DNA of 64,000 nucleotides, taken from positions 186,001-250,000 of the forward strand of contig NZ_JABMCB010000185.1 in the NCBI RefSeq assembly GCF_013359935.1. The letters run 5' to 3'. Under the pieces are notes generated by a model, which did not search any database, was not told the DNA's origin, and saw only the letters and a list, made by a program, of their open reading frames with translations. The position numbers and the translations under genes were made by a program. The DNA comes from Paenibacillus xylanilyticus (GTDB lineage: Bacteria > Bacillota > Bacilli > Paenibacillales > Paenibacillaceae). Positions 42,197 through 51,615 of this stretch are shown here, piece after piece; within the stretch, counting starts at the first letter, position 1; each line of letters begins with the position of its first letter.

Positions 42197-42239
42197 CAGG
42201 GAATCAATTGATGTTCCTTGCTCGAAGTTAGGATTTTTT
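42182..42239 (+). terminator. Terminator overlapping the riboswitch (expression platform)
   Basis: CCTAACTACGA (42183-42193) pairs, with one mismatch, with TCGAAGTTAGG (42222-42232), and the loop contains a second stem (AGGGAA / TTCCTT). A run of six T follows (42234-42239). The left arm uses the P3 3' strand, J3/1 and the P1 3' strand of the aptamer, so ligand binding should prevent terminator formation: an ON switch. Confidence 0.8.
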
Positions 42240-42318
42240 GCGTTTGGATGGCAGGTTGTGACCTTGGCATGGAATAGACATGCGGACGTAATATCGATCA
42301 TCAGGAGGTTCAATCATA

Positions 42319-43278
42319 ATGAAATACTATTTGTCCGTTCTCGCTGGAGCGATGAGCTATGGCATCTTGTCCACTATTGTGGTACTGGCATACGGTGAAG
42401 GATATCAGCTCGGTGAGGTTGTAGGCTCACAGCTGATCACGGGATTCATCCTGTCCTGGATGCTGGCATTATACACGAAGTTTAAAATTAAACGCAGATC
42501 ACAGGCAGATGGCAAATCACCATCATCATCAGCTGCAGCCAACGTTTTCACACGTTTGACGTGGAAGCAGCGTTTGCTATTGATGGCTGCCGGAACGCCG
42601 ACGGTCATTACGGGCCTGGTTTATTATCAATCATTGCGTTACATTCCGGCATCACTCGCGATTATCCTGTTGTTTCAGTTTACATGGATTAGCGTATTGA
42701 TTCAGGCTATAAGTAAACGTCAACGTCCGGATAAAGTCACGTTCTTGACACTGATTATCCTATTCGGGGTTACGCTGCTTGCCGCAGGTTTCTTGGAACA
42801 GGGACTTAGTGAGTTTAATGGTCTTGGTATTGCTCTTGGACTAATGGCAGCTGTGAGTTATTCGCTGTTTGTATTGTTCAGCGGCAAAGCCGTTCCATCA
42901 GCACATCCTGCGTTTCGCAGCGCCTGGATGGTTACAGGCGGATTAATCCTGCTCTGCATTTTGTTCCCGCCAACGTTCTTGTTTAACGGACTGATCTGGA
43001 GCCAGCTGCTTGTGTTTGGATTACTGCTCGGATTTTTCGGTGCTTTCATTCCGCCAGTCCTCTTCGCCGTAGGGGTTCCTCATATCGGAGGCGACATGGC
43101 AGGCATTTTGGGTGCGGTTGAACTACCGGTTGCGGTACTGTTATCTTCCTTCGTACTCCATGAACATGTCAGTGGGCTGCAATGGTTTGGCGTCATTATC
43201 GTTCTAATCGGTGTTGCCCTGCCAGAGTTATATAAAATGCGGCTGAAGCGCAGTCGGAGCACACCGCTGTATTCCTGA
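42319..43278 (+). CDS. EamA/DMT-family exporter under riboswitch control
   Basis: Membrane protein of 319 residues with ten predicted hydrophobic segments in two EamA repeats (about 1-150 and 160-305). The linker between helices 2 and 3 is long, basic and serine-rich (KIKRRSQADGKSPSSSAAA). Repeat signatures: YYQSLRYIPASLAIILLFQFTWISVL broken here, and GAVELPVAVLLSSFVLHEHVSGLQWFGVIIVL. ATG 42319 follows CAGGAGG. As an ON-type guanine-class riboswitch lies upstream, export of guanine, a related purine or an oxidised purine is the natural inference, as for pbuE under the adenine riboswitch. Single gene, terminated at 43337-43359. Confidence 0.85.
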   Translation: MKYYLSVLAGAMSYGILSTIVVLAYGEGYQLGEVVGSQLITGFILSWMLALYTKFKIKRRSQADGKSPSSSAAANVFTRLTWKQRLLLMAAGTPTVITGLVYYQSLRYIPASLAIILLFQFTWISVLIQAISKRQRPDKVTFLTLIILFGVTLLAAGFLEQGLSEFNGLGIALGLMAAVSYSLFVLFSGKAVPSAHPAFRSAWMVTGGLILLCILFPPTFLFNGLIWSQLLVFGLLLGFFGAFIPPVLFAVGVPHIGGDMAGILGAVELPVAVLLSSFVLHEHVSGLQWFGVIIVLIGVALPELYKMRLKRSRSTPLYS

Positions 43279-43336
43279 AGACAATAGGAAGCAGGGATGC
43301 AAGAGAGTGTTAGTGGAAATAAATATAAACGTAAAG

Positions 43337-43360
43337 AAGCCTGAGTGATCAGGCTTTTTC
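43337..43360 (+). terminator. Terminator after the EamA gene
   Basis: AAGCCTGA / TCAGGCTT with a 4-base loop and TTTTT. Confidence 0.85.
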
Positions 43361-43503
43361 CTATGGATTGAAGCTTTCTTCTGTGAATTCGAGCTATTGT
43401 GAAATGCATAATCTGACATGGCCCATAGGGGCCATTTTCATCTATAGCAGCTTGAGGTATGATAGAGGTTGTACTTTTAAATGATGAAAAGAGGCATGTT
43501 GAT

Positions 43504-43929
43504 ATGAACAGCTCAATCAAGAAAATGTGGCCGTGGCTAACGCTAGGCATTGCTGTAATTGTATTACTCGGATCCTTTCTCGTATATTTCATGGGCAAGG
43601 ATATGTCCCCTGGCTCGGGGAATTCAGTAACGGCACAAGCCGGGACACCAGAGGATTTAGCGGGATATGAAGTCATTGATGTCAATGTTAGTAACGATGG
43701 ATTTGAGCCTGGTGTGATAGAAGTTAAATCGGGAGTTCCCACCAAAATTAATTTTATTCTCACCCGGTCAGTCACCCATGTTAAATCGGTTGGTTCACAA
43801 GAACTTGGCTTGGATTTATACATGCAAAAAGGAGATAACTACTACACCGTTGACGAAAATTTGCAGCCTGGGGAATATGAAATTCACTGCGGCATGTACA
43901 TGATATACGGAACGATTAAGGTAGTATAA
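43504..43929 (+). CDS. Membrane-anchored cupredoxin-domain protein
   Basis: Protein of 141 residues. One N-terminal membrane helix (about 8-30: WPWLTLGIAVIVLLGSFLVYF), an extracytoplasmic linker, then a cupredoxin_1 domain (about 55-141). Copper-site residues: a His in SVTHVKS and the C-terminal HCGMYM triad (His, Cys, Met), followed by the YGTIKV strand of the fold. It resembles EfeO-type and other small Bacillus blue-copper domain proteins. It may carry electrons or bind copper outside the membrane. ATG 43504 with AGAGGC upstream; an upstream in-frame ATG at 43459 has no ribosome site. Confidence 0.8.
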   Translation: MNSSIKKMWPWLTLGIAVIVLLGSFLVYFMGKDMSPGSGNSVTAQAGTPEDLAGYEVIDVNVSNDGFEPGVIEVKSGVPTKINFILTRSVTHVKSVGSQELGLDLYMQKGDNYYTVDENLQPGEYEIHCGMYMIYGTIKVV

Positions 43930-43931
43930 AC

Positions 43932-43975
43932 GGAGGAGCAGAGTCAGTGACAAGCTGGCTTTGCTCCTCTTTTGT
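43932..43975 (+). terminator. Terminator after the cupredoxin gene
   Basis: GGAGGAGCA / TGCTCCTC arms with an inner CAG/CTG pair, followed by TTTTG. Confidence 0.75.
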
Positions 43976-44025
43976 ATGCGTGATATCATGGACTAGTGAG
44001 ACATTTCATCTGGAGGTGGCCTATT

Positions 44026-45042
44026 ATGAAAGCGCTATTTATTGGAGGAACAGGCACAATCAGTACAGCAATTACGAATCAGCTCGCCAGTCAGGGCTGT
44101 GAACTCTATTTGATCAATCGGGGAAATCGGAATGATGACCTGCCTGCGGATGTGAACGTGCTGCAAGCTGATATCAATGATGAAGATCGAGTGGCGGACC
44201 TGATTGCGGATCTGGAATTCGATGTGGTTGCAGACTTTATTGCTTTTGTACCGTCACAGCTCGAGAGGGATTATCGTTTATTCAAAGACAAAACCAAACA
44301 GTTCATATTCATAAGTTCGGCATCTGCCTATCAGACGCCGCTTGCTGATTACCGTATTACCGAAGGCACACCGCTGTCCAATCCCTACTGGGAATATTCA
44401 CGCAACAAGATCGCCTGTGAGGATTACCTGATGAAGCAGTATCGGGATCACGGATTTCCGGTGACGATTGTGCGCCCAAGTCACACGTATGGAGACCAGT
44501 CCGTACCACTGGGTGTTCATGGGGCCAAGGGAAGCTGGCAGGTTCTCAAGCGCATCCGCGAAGGCAAACCCGTAATTATTCATGGTGACGGCACATCGCT
44601 CTGGACGATTACACATAACAGTGACTTTGCCAAAGGATTTATCGGTCTTATGGGGAATATTCATGCCATCGGTGAGTCGGTACATATTACATCGGACGAG
44701 TCAGTGACGTGGAATCAGATCTATGAGATTATCGCAGGAGTACTTGGTGTCAAACTGAATGCGGTTCATGTACCGTCTGAGTTTTTGGCGGCATGCAGTG
44801 ATCAGGATCTTCGCGGCGGTTTGCTTGGGGACAAGGCCAATACCGTGGTATTCGACAATAGCAAGCTGAAGAGACTTGTACCTGAATTTGTGGCCACAAC
44901 GAGGGCAGATCAGGGAATCAGGAAGACGATTCAGTTTATTCTTGCTCATCCTGAATTGCAGACCGAGGATCCTGAATTTGACAGATGGTGTGATAAGGTG
45001 GTTGGCGCACTGGACGAAGCATTGAAGAAGATCAGAGAATAG
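44026..45042 (+). CDS. NAD-dependent epimerase/dehydratase-like protein
   Basis: Extended SDR of 338 residues. Rossmann motif ALFIGGTGTISTAIT (GGxGxxS), FISSASAY and the catalytic YSRNK (Tyr-x3-Lys) triad region, then THTYGD and a C-terminal substrate domain. The GTGTIS pattern and ending resemble isoflavone-reductase-like and plant CSP41-type members of the family. Some act on nucleotide sugars; others only bind RNA. ATG 44026 follows GGAGGTG. Sixteen bases upstream of the esterase gene, so likely co-transcribed. Confidence 0.8.
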   Translation: MKALFIGGTGTISTAITNQLASQGCELYLINRGNRNDDLPADVNVLQADINDEDRVADLIADLEFDVVADFIAFVPSQLERDYRLFKDKTKQFIFISSASAYQTPLADYRITEGTPLSNPYWEYSRNKIACEDYLMKQYRDHGFPVTIVRPSHTYGDQSVPLGVHGAKGSWQVLKRIREGKPVIIHGDGTSLWTITHNSDFAKGFIGLMGNIHAIGESVHITSDESVTWNQIYEIIAGVLGVKLNAVHVPSEFLAACSDQDLRGGLLGDKANTVVFDNSKLKRLVPEFVATTRADQGIRKTIQFILAHPELQTEDPEFDRWCDKVVGALDEALKKIRE

Positions 45043-45058
45043 AAGTGAGGGAACAGAT

Positions 45059-45712
45059 ATGACCCAAACCGGGCATCGAATAGTAAAAGAAATAACCAAA
45101 ACGTTGACGCTGGACTACTTGCTGCACGTTCCCGAAACGGAAGAACAACCTGCGGAACAGAAGTGGCCCGTTATTCTGTTTCTTCATGGTTCTGGGGAGT
45201 GCGGCAGTGATCTGGAAAAGGTCAAAGCGCATGGGCTGCCGCAAATAGTGGATCAGGACAAGAGCTTTCCGTTCATCGTGATATCTCCACAGTGTCCGGA
45301 GGATGAATTCTGGGCAATGGAAAAGGAGGCACTGATTGCGATTGTCGAACATGTGCTGGACAACTATCCTGCAGATCCGAAACGGGTATACCTCACAGGA
45401 TTAAGCATGGGCGGTTACGGGGCTTGGCATCTGCCAGTCGACTACCCGAATGTATTCGCAGCGGTGGCTCCCGTGTGTGGAGGAATAAACCCATCCAAAG
45501 CTGAAGCCTTGAGCAATGTGCCCATTTGGGCATTCCATGGTGCCAAGGACGACGTTGTTTTGCTATCGGAATCACAGGGGATTGTGGATGCACTTGAAGC
45601 GTTGGATGCAAACGTGAAGCTTACAGTCTATCCTGAAGGCAATCACAATGCGTGGGACGAGACATATAGCAATCCTGAACTGTACAAGTGGTTTCTTAGT
45701 CATACCTTGTAA
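45059..45712 (+). CDS. Alpha/beta-hydrolase, phospholipase/carboxylesterase or feruloyl-esterase-like
   Basis: Serine hydrolase of 217 residues with the nucleophile elbow GLSMGGYG (G-x-S-x-G), an oxyanion region LFLHGSGECGSD, catalytic Asp in GAKDDVV and His in EGNHNAWDETY. The fold and spacing match the prolyl-oligopeptidase/dienelactone-hydrolase-like (YpfH, AXE1-like) family. No signal peptide, so the substrate is intracellular. ATG 45059 follows GTGAGGGA. Confidence 0.85.
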   Translation: MTQTGHRIVKEITKTLTLDYLLHVPETEEQPAEQKWPVILFLHGSGECGSDLEKVKAHGLPQIVDQDKSFPFIVISPQCPEDEFWAMEKEALIAIVEHVLDNYPADPKRVYLTGLSMGGYGAWHLPVDYPNVFAAVAPVCGGINPSKAEALSNVPIWAFHGAKDDVVLLSESQGIVDALEALDANVKLTVYPEGNHNAWDETYSNPELYKWFLSHTL

Positions 45713-45824
45713 TCCATTGTTCATCAGCCATTGATATTTGGAATCATCAAGTGTATTAACCCTGTTTTTAATGCTATAATAGGTTGCCAATATGATAAAA
45801 AAGGGTAATGAACTATGGTGATGA

Positions 45825-46538
45825 ATGATGAATAACAAGTTTATCCGAATCTATGAAGATATAGCAGCTCATATTCGGACTGGAGAAATCGAGGCAGGTA
45901 CAATGCTGCCGTCAGAGCTCGATTTATCTGAAAGCTATCAGACGTCCAGAGAGACGATTCGCAAAGCATTAAAAATGTTATATGAGGAAGGTTATATTCA
46001 GAAAATTCAGGGCAAAGGTTCGGTTGTACTGGATATTCGCAAAATCGATTTTCCCATCTCGGGTCTGGTGAGCTTCAAGGAACTGGCCAAAAAGATGGGA
46101 CATCGGGCCAAAACGCAGGTTGAGGTGTTTGAGGATCAAAAGGTAGACCAATCCTTGTTCAAAACCATTCATTTCGGGATGGATGAACAGGTGTGGAAAA
46201 TCGCACGCGTTCGTAATGTAGATGGAGAACGGGTCATTCTGGACAAGGACTATATCAGTCAGCGTCTCGTTCCGGGATTGAGCAAAGAGATATGCAACAA
46301 CTCCATTTATGAGTACATTGAGGAGGAACTGGGGTTGTCCATTTCTTTTGCCAAGAAGGAAATCCTGGTGGAAGAGCCTACCGAAGAGGATCGAAGACTG
46401 ATGGATCTGGACGGCTTTCACAATGTCGTGGTTGTACGCAGCCAGGTCTACTTGGAGGATGCGAGTCCTTTTCAGTTCACGGAATCCCGGCATCGTCCGG
46501 ACAAGTTCAGATTTGTTGATTTTGCAAGGCGAAAATAA
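45825..46538 (+). CDS. treR: GntR-family repressor, TreR type
   Basis: Regulator of 237 residues: N-terminal GntR winged HTH (about 1-70: FIRIYEDIAAHIRTGEIEAGTMLPSE and TSRETIRKALKMLYEEGYIQKI) and a C-terminal UTRA effector domain (about 95-230). The C-terminus SRHRPDKFRFVDFARRK and the SGLVSFKELAKKMG block are close to Bacillus TreR, the trehalose operon repressor that responds to trehalose 6-phosphate. No treA or treP adjoins it: the next gene is a mannanase after a strong terminator. So it either acts at a distance or has another target. ATG 45825. Confidence 0.85.
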   Translation: MMNNKFIRIYEDIAAHIRTGEIEAGTMLPSELDLSESYQTSRETIRKALKMLYEEGYIQKIQGKGSVVLDIRKIDFPISGLVSFKELAKKMGHRAKTQVEVFEDQKVDQSLFKTIHFGMDEQVWKIARVRNVDGERVILDKDYISQRLVPGLSKEICNNSIYEYIEEELGLSISFAKKEILVEEPTEEDRRLMDLDGFHNVVVVRSQVYLEDASPFQFTESRHRPDKFRFVDFARRK

Positions 46539-46555
46539 TTTGTAATGTCAGGTAA

Positions 46556-46594
46556 AAAAGAGTACCCGTTCACATGGACGGGTGCTCTTTTTGT
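46556..46594 (+). terminator. Terminator after treR
   Basis: AAAGAGTACCCGT / ACGGGTGCTCTTT with TTTTT following. Confidence 0.85.
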
Positions 46595-46648
46595 TGTAGG
46601 TAAGTCTTTTCATGAAAGAAAAAATTCCTTTTTGTAGTAAAAAAAGAG

Positions 46649-46677
46649 TTGACTGGTAAGCGTTTTCATTTTATCAT
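46649..46677 (+). promoter_or_regulatory. Mannanase promoter with a cre site
   Basis: TTGACT (46649-46654), 17 bases, TATCAT (46672-46677). GGTAAGCGTTTTCA (46655-46668) fits the catabolite-responsive element consensus TGnAAnCGnTnnCA with one mismatch and fills the spacer. CcpA bound there would block polymerase, giving glucose repression. A 164-base, very AT-rich leader follows, with an inverted repeat (AACTAATTA / TAATTAGTT, about 46707-46736). Confidence 0.7.
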
Positions 46678-46841
46678 AACCTCATAACTTAAACGATAAA
46701 GTAATTTTAACTAATTATAAATCACTTTAATTAGTTTACTTTTTGAGTTTTATTTTAGTTTAATGTTTTATAATTTTAATTAACTTATTGCCTTGAGCAG
46801 GGTTAATTGAAATATAAAAAATTATAGGGAGGTTTCAATCT

Positions 46842-47822
46842 ATGGCCAAGTTGCAAAAAGCCACAATCTTCACCGTCATTGCAGCACTCATGTTTGTCAT
46901 TCTGGGGAGCGCTGCCCCCAAAGCATCAGCAGCTGCCGGTTTTTACGTGAGCGGCGGCAAATTGTATGATTCCACGGGAAAAGCATTTTACATGAGAGGC
47001 ATCAATCATGGACATTCCTGGTTCAAGAATGACTTGAACACAGCCATTCCTGCAATTGCGAAAACGGGTGCCAATACGGTCCGTATTGTTTTGTCCATCG
47101 GAACACAGTACACCAAAGATGATCTGAACTCCGTTAAAAACATCATTAATGTTGTAAACGCTAACAAAATGATTGCAGTCCTTGAAGTACATGACGCCAC
47201 AGGCAAAGATGACTACAATTCATTGGATGCAGCAGTTGACTACTGGATCAGTATCAAGGAAGCATTGATCGGCAAGGAAGATCGGGTTATTGTGAATATC
47301 GCCAACGAGTGGTATGGCACATGGAACGGAAGCGCATGGGCAGACGGATACAAAAAAGCCATTCCAAAGTTAAGAAATGCAGGCATTAAAAATACATTAA
47401 TCGTGGATGCAGCAGGCTGGGGGCAATATCCTCAATCCATCGTGGATTATGGGCAAAGTGTCTTCGCCGCGGATTCACAGAAAAACACGGTATTTTCCAT
47501 TCACATGTATGAGTATGCAGGCAAAGATGCAGCAACCGTGAAATCCAATATGGAAAGTGTGCTGAACAAGGGGCTTGCATTAATTATCGGTGAATTCGGA
47601 GGATACCACACCAATGGAGATGTCGATGAATATGCCATCATGAAATATGGTCAGGAAAAAGGGGTCGGCTGGCTTGCGTGGTCTTGGTACGGGAATAGCT
47701 CAGGCCTGAACTACCTGGATATGGCCACAGGACCTAACGGAAGCTTAACAAGCTTTGGCAATACGGTCGTTAATGATACTTATGGCATCAAAAATACTTC
47801 CCAAAAGGCTGGTATTTTTTAA
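46842..47822 (+). CDS. Secreted endo-beta-1,4-mannanase (GH5_8-like)
   Basis: Exported glycoside hydrolase of 326 residues that cuts mannan backbones. Signal peptide about 1-31 (basic start, hydrophobic ATIFTVIAALMFVILG, cut after ASAAA). The catalytic (beta/alpha)8 domain fills the rest: acid/base E156 in NIANEWYG, nucleophile E251 in IIGEFGG, with LEVHDATG and SIHMYEY as family blocks. The single-domain form, without a binding module, matches the short Bacillus/Paenibacillus mannanases. GGGAGG precedes ATG 46842. cre in its promoter indicates catabolite repression. Confidence 0.9.
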   Translation: MAKLQKATIFTVIAALMFVILGSAAPKASAAAGFYVSGGKLYDSTGKAFYMRGINHGHSWFKNDLNTAIPAIAKTGANTVRIVLSIGTQYTKDDLNSVKNIINVVNANKMIAVLEVHDATGKDDYNSLDAAVDYWISIKEALIGKEDRVIVNIANEWYGTWNGSAWADGYKKAIPKLRNAGIKNTLIVDAAGWGQYPQSIVDYGQSVFAADSQKNTVFSIHMYEYAGKDAATVKSNMESVLNKGLALIIGEFGGYHTNGDVDEYAIMKYGQEKGVGWLAWSWYGNSSGLNYLDMATGPNGSLTSFGNTVVNDTYGIKNTSQKAGIF

Positions 47823-47918
47823 GTGAGCATTTTGCATAAATCCAATAAGCGACTTCCAGTCTTCAATATATAGATCAAAATGGTCTTACAACAGAATAGT
47901 AGGAATACAAGAATAGCT

Positions 47919-47954
47919 GAACACTCTGATCATATTTCGTCAGAGTGTTTTTGA
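47919..47954 (+). terminator. Terminator after the mannanase gene
   Basis: AACACTCTGA / TCAGAGTGTT hairpin with TTTTG. Confidence 0.85.
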
Positions 47955-48082
47955 TCATTCAATTATCAAAACACCGTCCTTTTGATTTTTTCCGTTTATA
48001 TTTAAAAACTCTTGTTTTCAAAACAAAACAAAGATGATAAACTCTGATTAGGAATAAAACAAACATTATCGGAGGGAAATGA

Positions 48083-50152
48083 ATGGTACAGAGTTTATGG
48101 AACACTTCACAGGCTTCAGAGCAAACAACGGGTCTGGAGCAGCTGGTCTATCGATCCAATTTGATTGGCGCAGATCGCAGTGTATGTAACATTTACGGAG
48201 GAAACACATCTACCAAAACGACAGTGAAGGATTTTCGTGGCCGCGATATAGAAGTAATGTACGTGAAAGGAAGCGGATCCGATTTAGGCTCGATGCAAGC
48301 GAAGCATTTTACAGGTCTGGCTCTGGAAGACATTCGTCCCCTGATTGAACGTGAATCCATGACCGATGAAGAGATGGTTGAATATCTGGGGCATTGCATG
48401 ATTGATTCCAAGCACCCGCGTGCTTCCATCGAGACGCTGCTGCATGCGTTCCTTCCATATAAACATGTGGACCACACACATCCGGATGCGATTATCAGTC
48501 TGTGTTGTGCGGATAACGGCAAAGAGTTGGCAAGAGAAATTTATGGAGACCGTTTTGTATGGGTGCCTTATGTTCGCCCAGGCTTCACATTATCCAAGAT
48601 GATTGCTGAAAGCGTATTCGCGAATCCGAATGCTGAACTGGTTTTGATGGAGAAGCATGGACTCGTAACATGGGGAGAAACATCCGAGGAATGCTATGCA
48701 CAAACCATCAAAATCATCAATGAGGCTGAAGCTTTTATCGAAGCACGCGTGAATGAGGGAAGTCTGTTCGGCGGTGTTAAACACCCGGCCCTCGCAGCTG
48801 AAGTGCGGCGTGAGATCGTAGCCAAAGTGATGCCAACGCTTCGCGGTGCAGTATCGGATAGCAAAAAAATGATATTGTCCTATGACGATCAGGACGATGT
48901 ACTTGCCTTTGTAGGTGGAGCGGATTCGCCACAACTGTCTCAGGTGGGAGCAGCATGCCCGGATCATCTGGTACATACCAAAGTGGTACCCTTATTTATT
49001 GAATGGACACCAGATGCTGAAGATATTGAAGGTCTGAAAGCCAAGCTGGTCGAAGGCGTTGCTGCCTACAAAGAGCAGTACCAACAATATTTTGAGATTA
49101 ACAAAAATGATGGCGATGTGATGTTCGAAGCAGCACCTCGCGTTATTCTCATCCCAGGTGTGGGCATGATCAATACAGGCAAGAGCTGGGCCCTGTCGCA
49201 AGTGAGTGGGGCACTGTATCACCGGGCTATTGCCGTTATGCGTGGTGCGACCAGCTTGGGCAAGTTCGTATCTCTCAGCGCTAATGAGTCCTACAATGTA
49301 GAATACTGGCCGCTTGAGCTGTATAAATTGTCTCTCGCTCCAGCCGAGACGGAATTTTCCCGGAAAGTGGCGTTTATTACAGGTGGCGCCGGCGGAATCG
49401 GAAGCGAAACTGCACGCAGGTTGGTATCCGAGGGCGCGCATGTCGTTTTGGCTGACCTGAACCTGGAAGGTGCTCAAAAAGTGGCACAGGAAATCAATGA
49501 CCAATATGGTGACAATCGTGCATATGCTTTGAAAATGGACGTCACTGATGAGGAAGCCGTGCAATCAGCGTACGCGGAAGTAGCCGTACAATATGGCGGT
49601 GTGGATATCATCGTTAACAATGCGGGCCTTGCCACATCCAGTCCTTTTGACGAAACATCCCTGAAGGAATGGAACCTCAACATGAACGTGCTGGGTACCG
49701 GGTATTTCCTCGTTGCCCGTGAAGCGTTCAAGCTGATGAAGCAGCAGGGAATTGGAGGCAGCATGGTCTTCATCGGGTCCAAAAACTCGGTCTATGCAGG
49801 TAAAAGCGCTTCCGCTTACAGCTCGGCCAAAGCTCTTGAAGCACACCTTGCCCGTTGTATTGCAGCAGAAGGCGGTGAATATGGCATTCGTGTCAACACG
49901 ATACTCCCTGATGCCATCCTGCAAGGTTCTGCGATCTGGAATGGTTCCTGGCGAAATGAACGGGCGGCAGCGTATGGCATTGAACCGGATCAACTGGAAG
50001 AGTATTACCGCAAACGCACCACATTGCTCGTTAATATTTACCCGAGAGATATCGCGGAAGGAATTGCATTCTTCGCTTCTTCCAAATCCGAAAAAACAAC
50101 CGGATGCATGATGACCATTGATGGTGGTGTACCGGCAGCATTTACACGTTAA
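48083..50152 (+). CDS. rhaEW: Bifunctional rhamnulose-1-phosphate aldolase / lactaldehyde dehydrogenase
   Basis: Two-domain enzyme of 689 residues, like B. subtilis YuxG/RhaEW. N-terminal class II aldolase domain (about 1-410): [11 protein letters not shown] with the zinc His residues and [11 protein letters not shown]. It splits rhamnulose 1-phosphate into DHAP and L-lactaldehyde. The C-terminal SDR domain (about 420-689): [28 protein letters not shown], catalytic YSSAK, oxidises lactaldehyde to lactate. ATG 48083 follows CGGAGGG. Operon with the rhamnose isomerase, 17 bases downstream. The upstream region (47955-48082) is AT-rich and has repeated AAAACAAA words, possible operator; no kinase gene is present in this window. 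Confidence 0.9.
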   Translation: MVQSLWNTSQASEQTTGLEQLVYRSNLIGADRSVCNIYGGNTSTKTTVKDFRGRDIEVMYVKGSGSDLGSMQAKHFTGLALEDIRPLIERESMTDEEMVEYLGHCMIDSKHPRASIETLLHAFLPYKHVDHTHPDAIISLCCADNGKELAREIYGDRFVWVPYVRPGFTLSKMIAESVFANPNAELVLMEKHGLVTWGETSEECYAQTIKIINEAEAFIEARVNEGSLFGGVKHPALAAEVRREIVAKVMPTLRGAVSDSKKMILSYDDQDDVLAFVGGADSPQLSQVGAACPDHLVHTKVVPLFIEWTPDAEDIEGLKAKLVEGVAAYKEQYQQYFEINKNDGDVMFEAAPRVILIPGVGMINTGKSWALSQVSGALYHRAIAVMRGATSLGKFVSLSANESYNVEYWPLELYKLSLAPAETEFSRKVAFITGGAGGIGSETARRLVSEGAHVVLADLNLEGAQKVAQEINDQYGDNRAYALKMDVTDEEAVQSAYAEVAVQYGGVDIIVNNAGLATSSPFDETSLKEWNLNMNVLGTGYFLVAREAFKLMKQQGIGGSMVFIGSKNSVYAGKSASAYSSAKALEAHLARCIAAEGGEYGIRVNTILPDAILQGSAIWNGSWRNERAAAYGIEPDQLEEYYRKRTTLLVNIYPRDIAEGIAFFASSKSEKTTGCMMTIDGGVPAAFTR

Positions 50153-50169
50153 GAGGAGGGTTCTTGCGA

Positions 50170-51441
50170 ATGGATAACCAAGTGAAGCAAGCGTATGAAG
50201 CGGCCAAATTGTTATATGCCCAGCATGGAATTGATACGGATGAAGTCTTGGAGAAGCTTGCAGAGATCAAGGTATCGGTACATTGCTGGCAAGGGGATGA
50301 TGTCAAAGGCTTTCTGAACCAGGATGGAGAATTGACCGGAGGCATTTCCGTTACGGGTCAATATCCGGGAGCTGCAACGACTCCTGCTGAGCTTCGGGCA
50401 GATCTGGAACAAGCCTTTTCCCTGATTCCCGGCAAACATAAGGTTAACCTGCACGCGATCTACACCGATACGGACGAAAAGGTAGAGCTGGATCAGATTG
50501 AGCCCAAGCATTATGAGAAATGGGTGCAGTGGGCGAAAGAGCAGGGACTTGGTCTCGACTTTAATCCAACCTGCTTCTCTCACGAGAAGTCAAGCGACGG
50601 TTTTACACTCAGTCATCCGGATCCTGAAATTCGCAAGTTCTGGATTGATCACTGCAAGGCATCCCGGCGTATCGGTGCATACTTCGGAGAACAGCTTGGC
50701 CAGACGTGCGTCACCAATGTATGGGTACCCGATGGCTTCAAGGATAATCCGGTTGATCGTATGACCCCTCGGAAACGTCTTAAGGATTCCCTGGACGAAG
50801 TGTTTGCGGAGAAGCTCGATCCGAAGCATAATCTGGATGCGGTAGAGAGTAAACTGTTCGGCCTTGGTTCGGAAGCATACGTTGTTGGGTCACACGAGTT
50901 TTACATGGGATATGGATTACAAAATGATACCTTAATCTGTCTGGATGCAGGTCACTTCCACCCCACAGAAGTCATCTCCAACAAGCTGTCGTCCCTCGCG
51001 CTGTTTACCAGTGGCATCCTGCTGCATGTCAGCCGTCCGATGCGTTGGGACAGTGACCATGTCGTAATTATGGACGATGAGCTGCTGGAAATTGCAAGGG
51101 AACTCGTTCGTCACGACCTGCTGCCAACTACACATGTTGGACTCGATTTCTTTGATGCCAGCATCAATCGGGTTGCTGCCTGGGTAGTAGGTACACGCAA
51201 TACGATCAAAGCGCTGCTGCGCGCCATGCTGGAGCCAGTAGAGGCTTTGAAGACTGCTGAACTGCAAGGCGATTATACCTTGAGACTTGCACTGACGGAA
51301 GAATTTAAATCCTATCCGTTTGGTGCCATCTGGGATTACTATTGTGCCAAGCAGGGGGTACCTGTTCGAGAGAAGTGGATCTCCGTGATCAAAACTTATG
51401 AAGAGAACGTTTTGCTTCAGCGTGGTGCTTCGCTCGTATAG
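50170..51441 (+). CDS. rhaA: L-rhamnose isomerase
   Basis: Sugar isomerase of 423 residues converting L-rhamnose to L-rhamnulose with a divalent metal. Family blocks: [47 protein letters not shown] and the metal-site [11 protein letters not shown], then [15 protein letters not shown] 50170 is nine bases from AGGAGGG; TTG 50164 is too near. Second gene of the rhamnose operon. With RhaEW it leaves one step (rhamnulokinase) to be supplied elsewhere. Confidence 0.93.
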   Translation: MDNQVKQAYEAAKLLYAQHGIDTDEVLEKLAEIKVSVHCWQGDDVKGFLNQDGELTGGISVTGQYPGAATTPAELRADLEQAFSLIPGKHKVNLHAIYTDTDEKVELDQIEPKHYEKWVQWAKEQGLGLDFNPTCFSHEKSSDGFTLSHPDPEIRKFWIDHCKASRRIGAYFGEQLGQTCVTNVWVPDGFKDNPVDRMTPRKRLKDSLDEVFAEKLDPKHNLDAVESKLFGLGSEAYVVGSHEFYMGYGLQNDTLICLDAGHFHPTEVISNKLSSLALFTSGILLHVSRPMRWDSDHVVIMDDELLEIARELVRHDLLPTTHVGLDFFDASINRVAAWVVGTRNTIKALLRAMLEPVEALKTAELQGDYTLRLALTEEFKSYPFGAIWDYYCAKQGVPVREKWISVIKTYEENVLLQRGASLV

Positions 51442-51487
51442 TAAGTGTATATGTACAGCCATTATCTATCCTTTTCCGTACATTAAT

Positions 51488-51530
51488 AAAAGTCCGCAGT
51501 GGAACCAACCGGTCCACTGCGGACTTTTTG
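51488..51530 (+). terminator. Terminator after the rhamnose operon
   Basis: AAAGTCCGCAGTGGA and its exact complement, with TTTTTG. Confidence 0.9.
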
Positions 51531-51615
51531 ACGTGTTTATCGTTCCCCATGCATAAGTGTTCTAAGAAATTACATACTAGAAATACATAACAGGCTTACA
51601 GAATCATCATTGCAC

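Noticed and set aside
45825..47822. TreR as the regulator of the mannanase
   Set aside because: A strong terminator and an independent cre-type promoter separate them and no TreR-like site is obvious; kept as an orphan.
48992..49564. 190-codon minus-strand frame in rhaEW
   Set aside because: Antisense to aldolase and SDR motifs; shadow.
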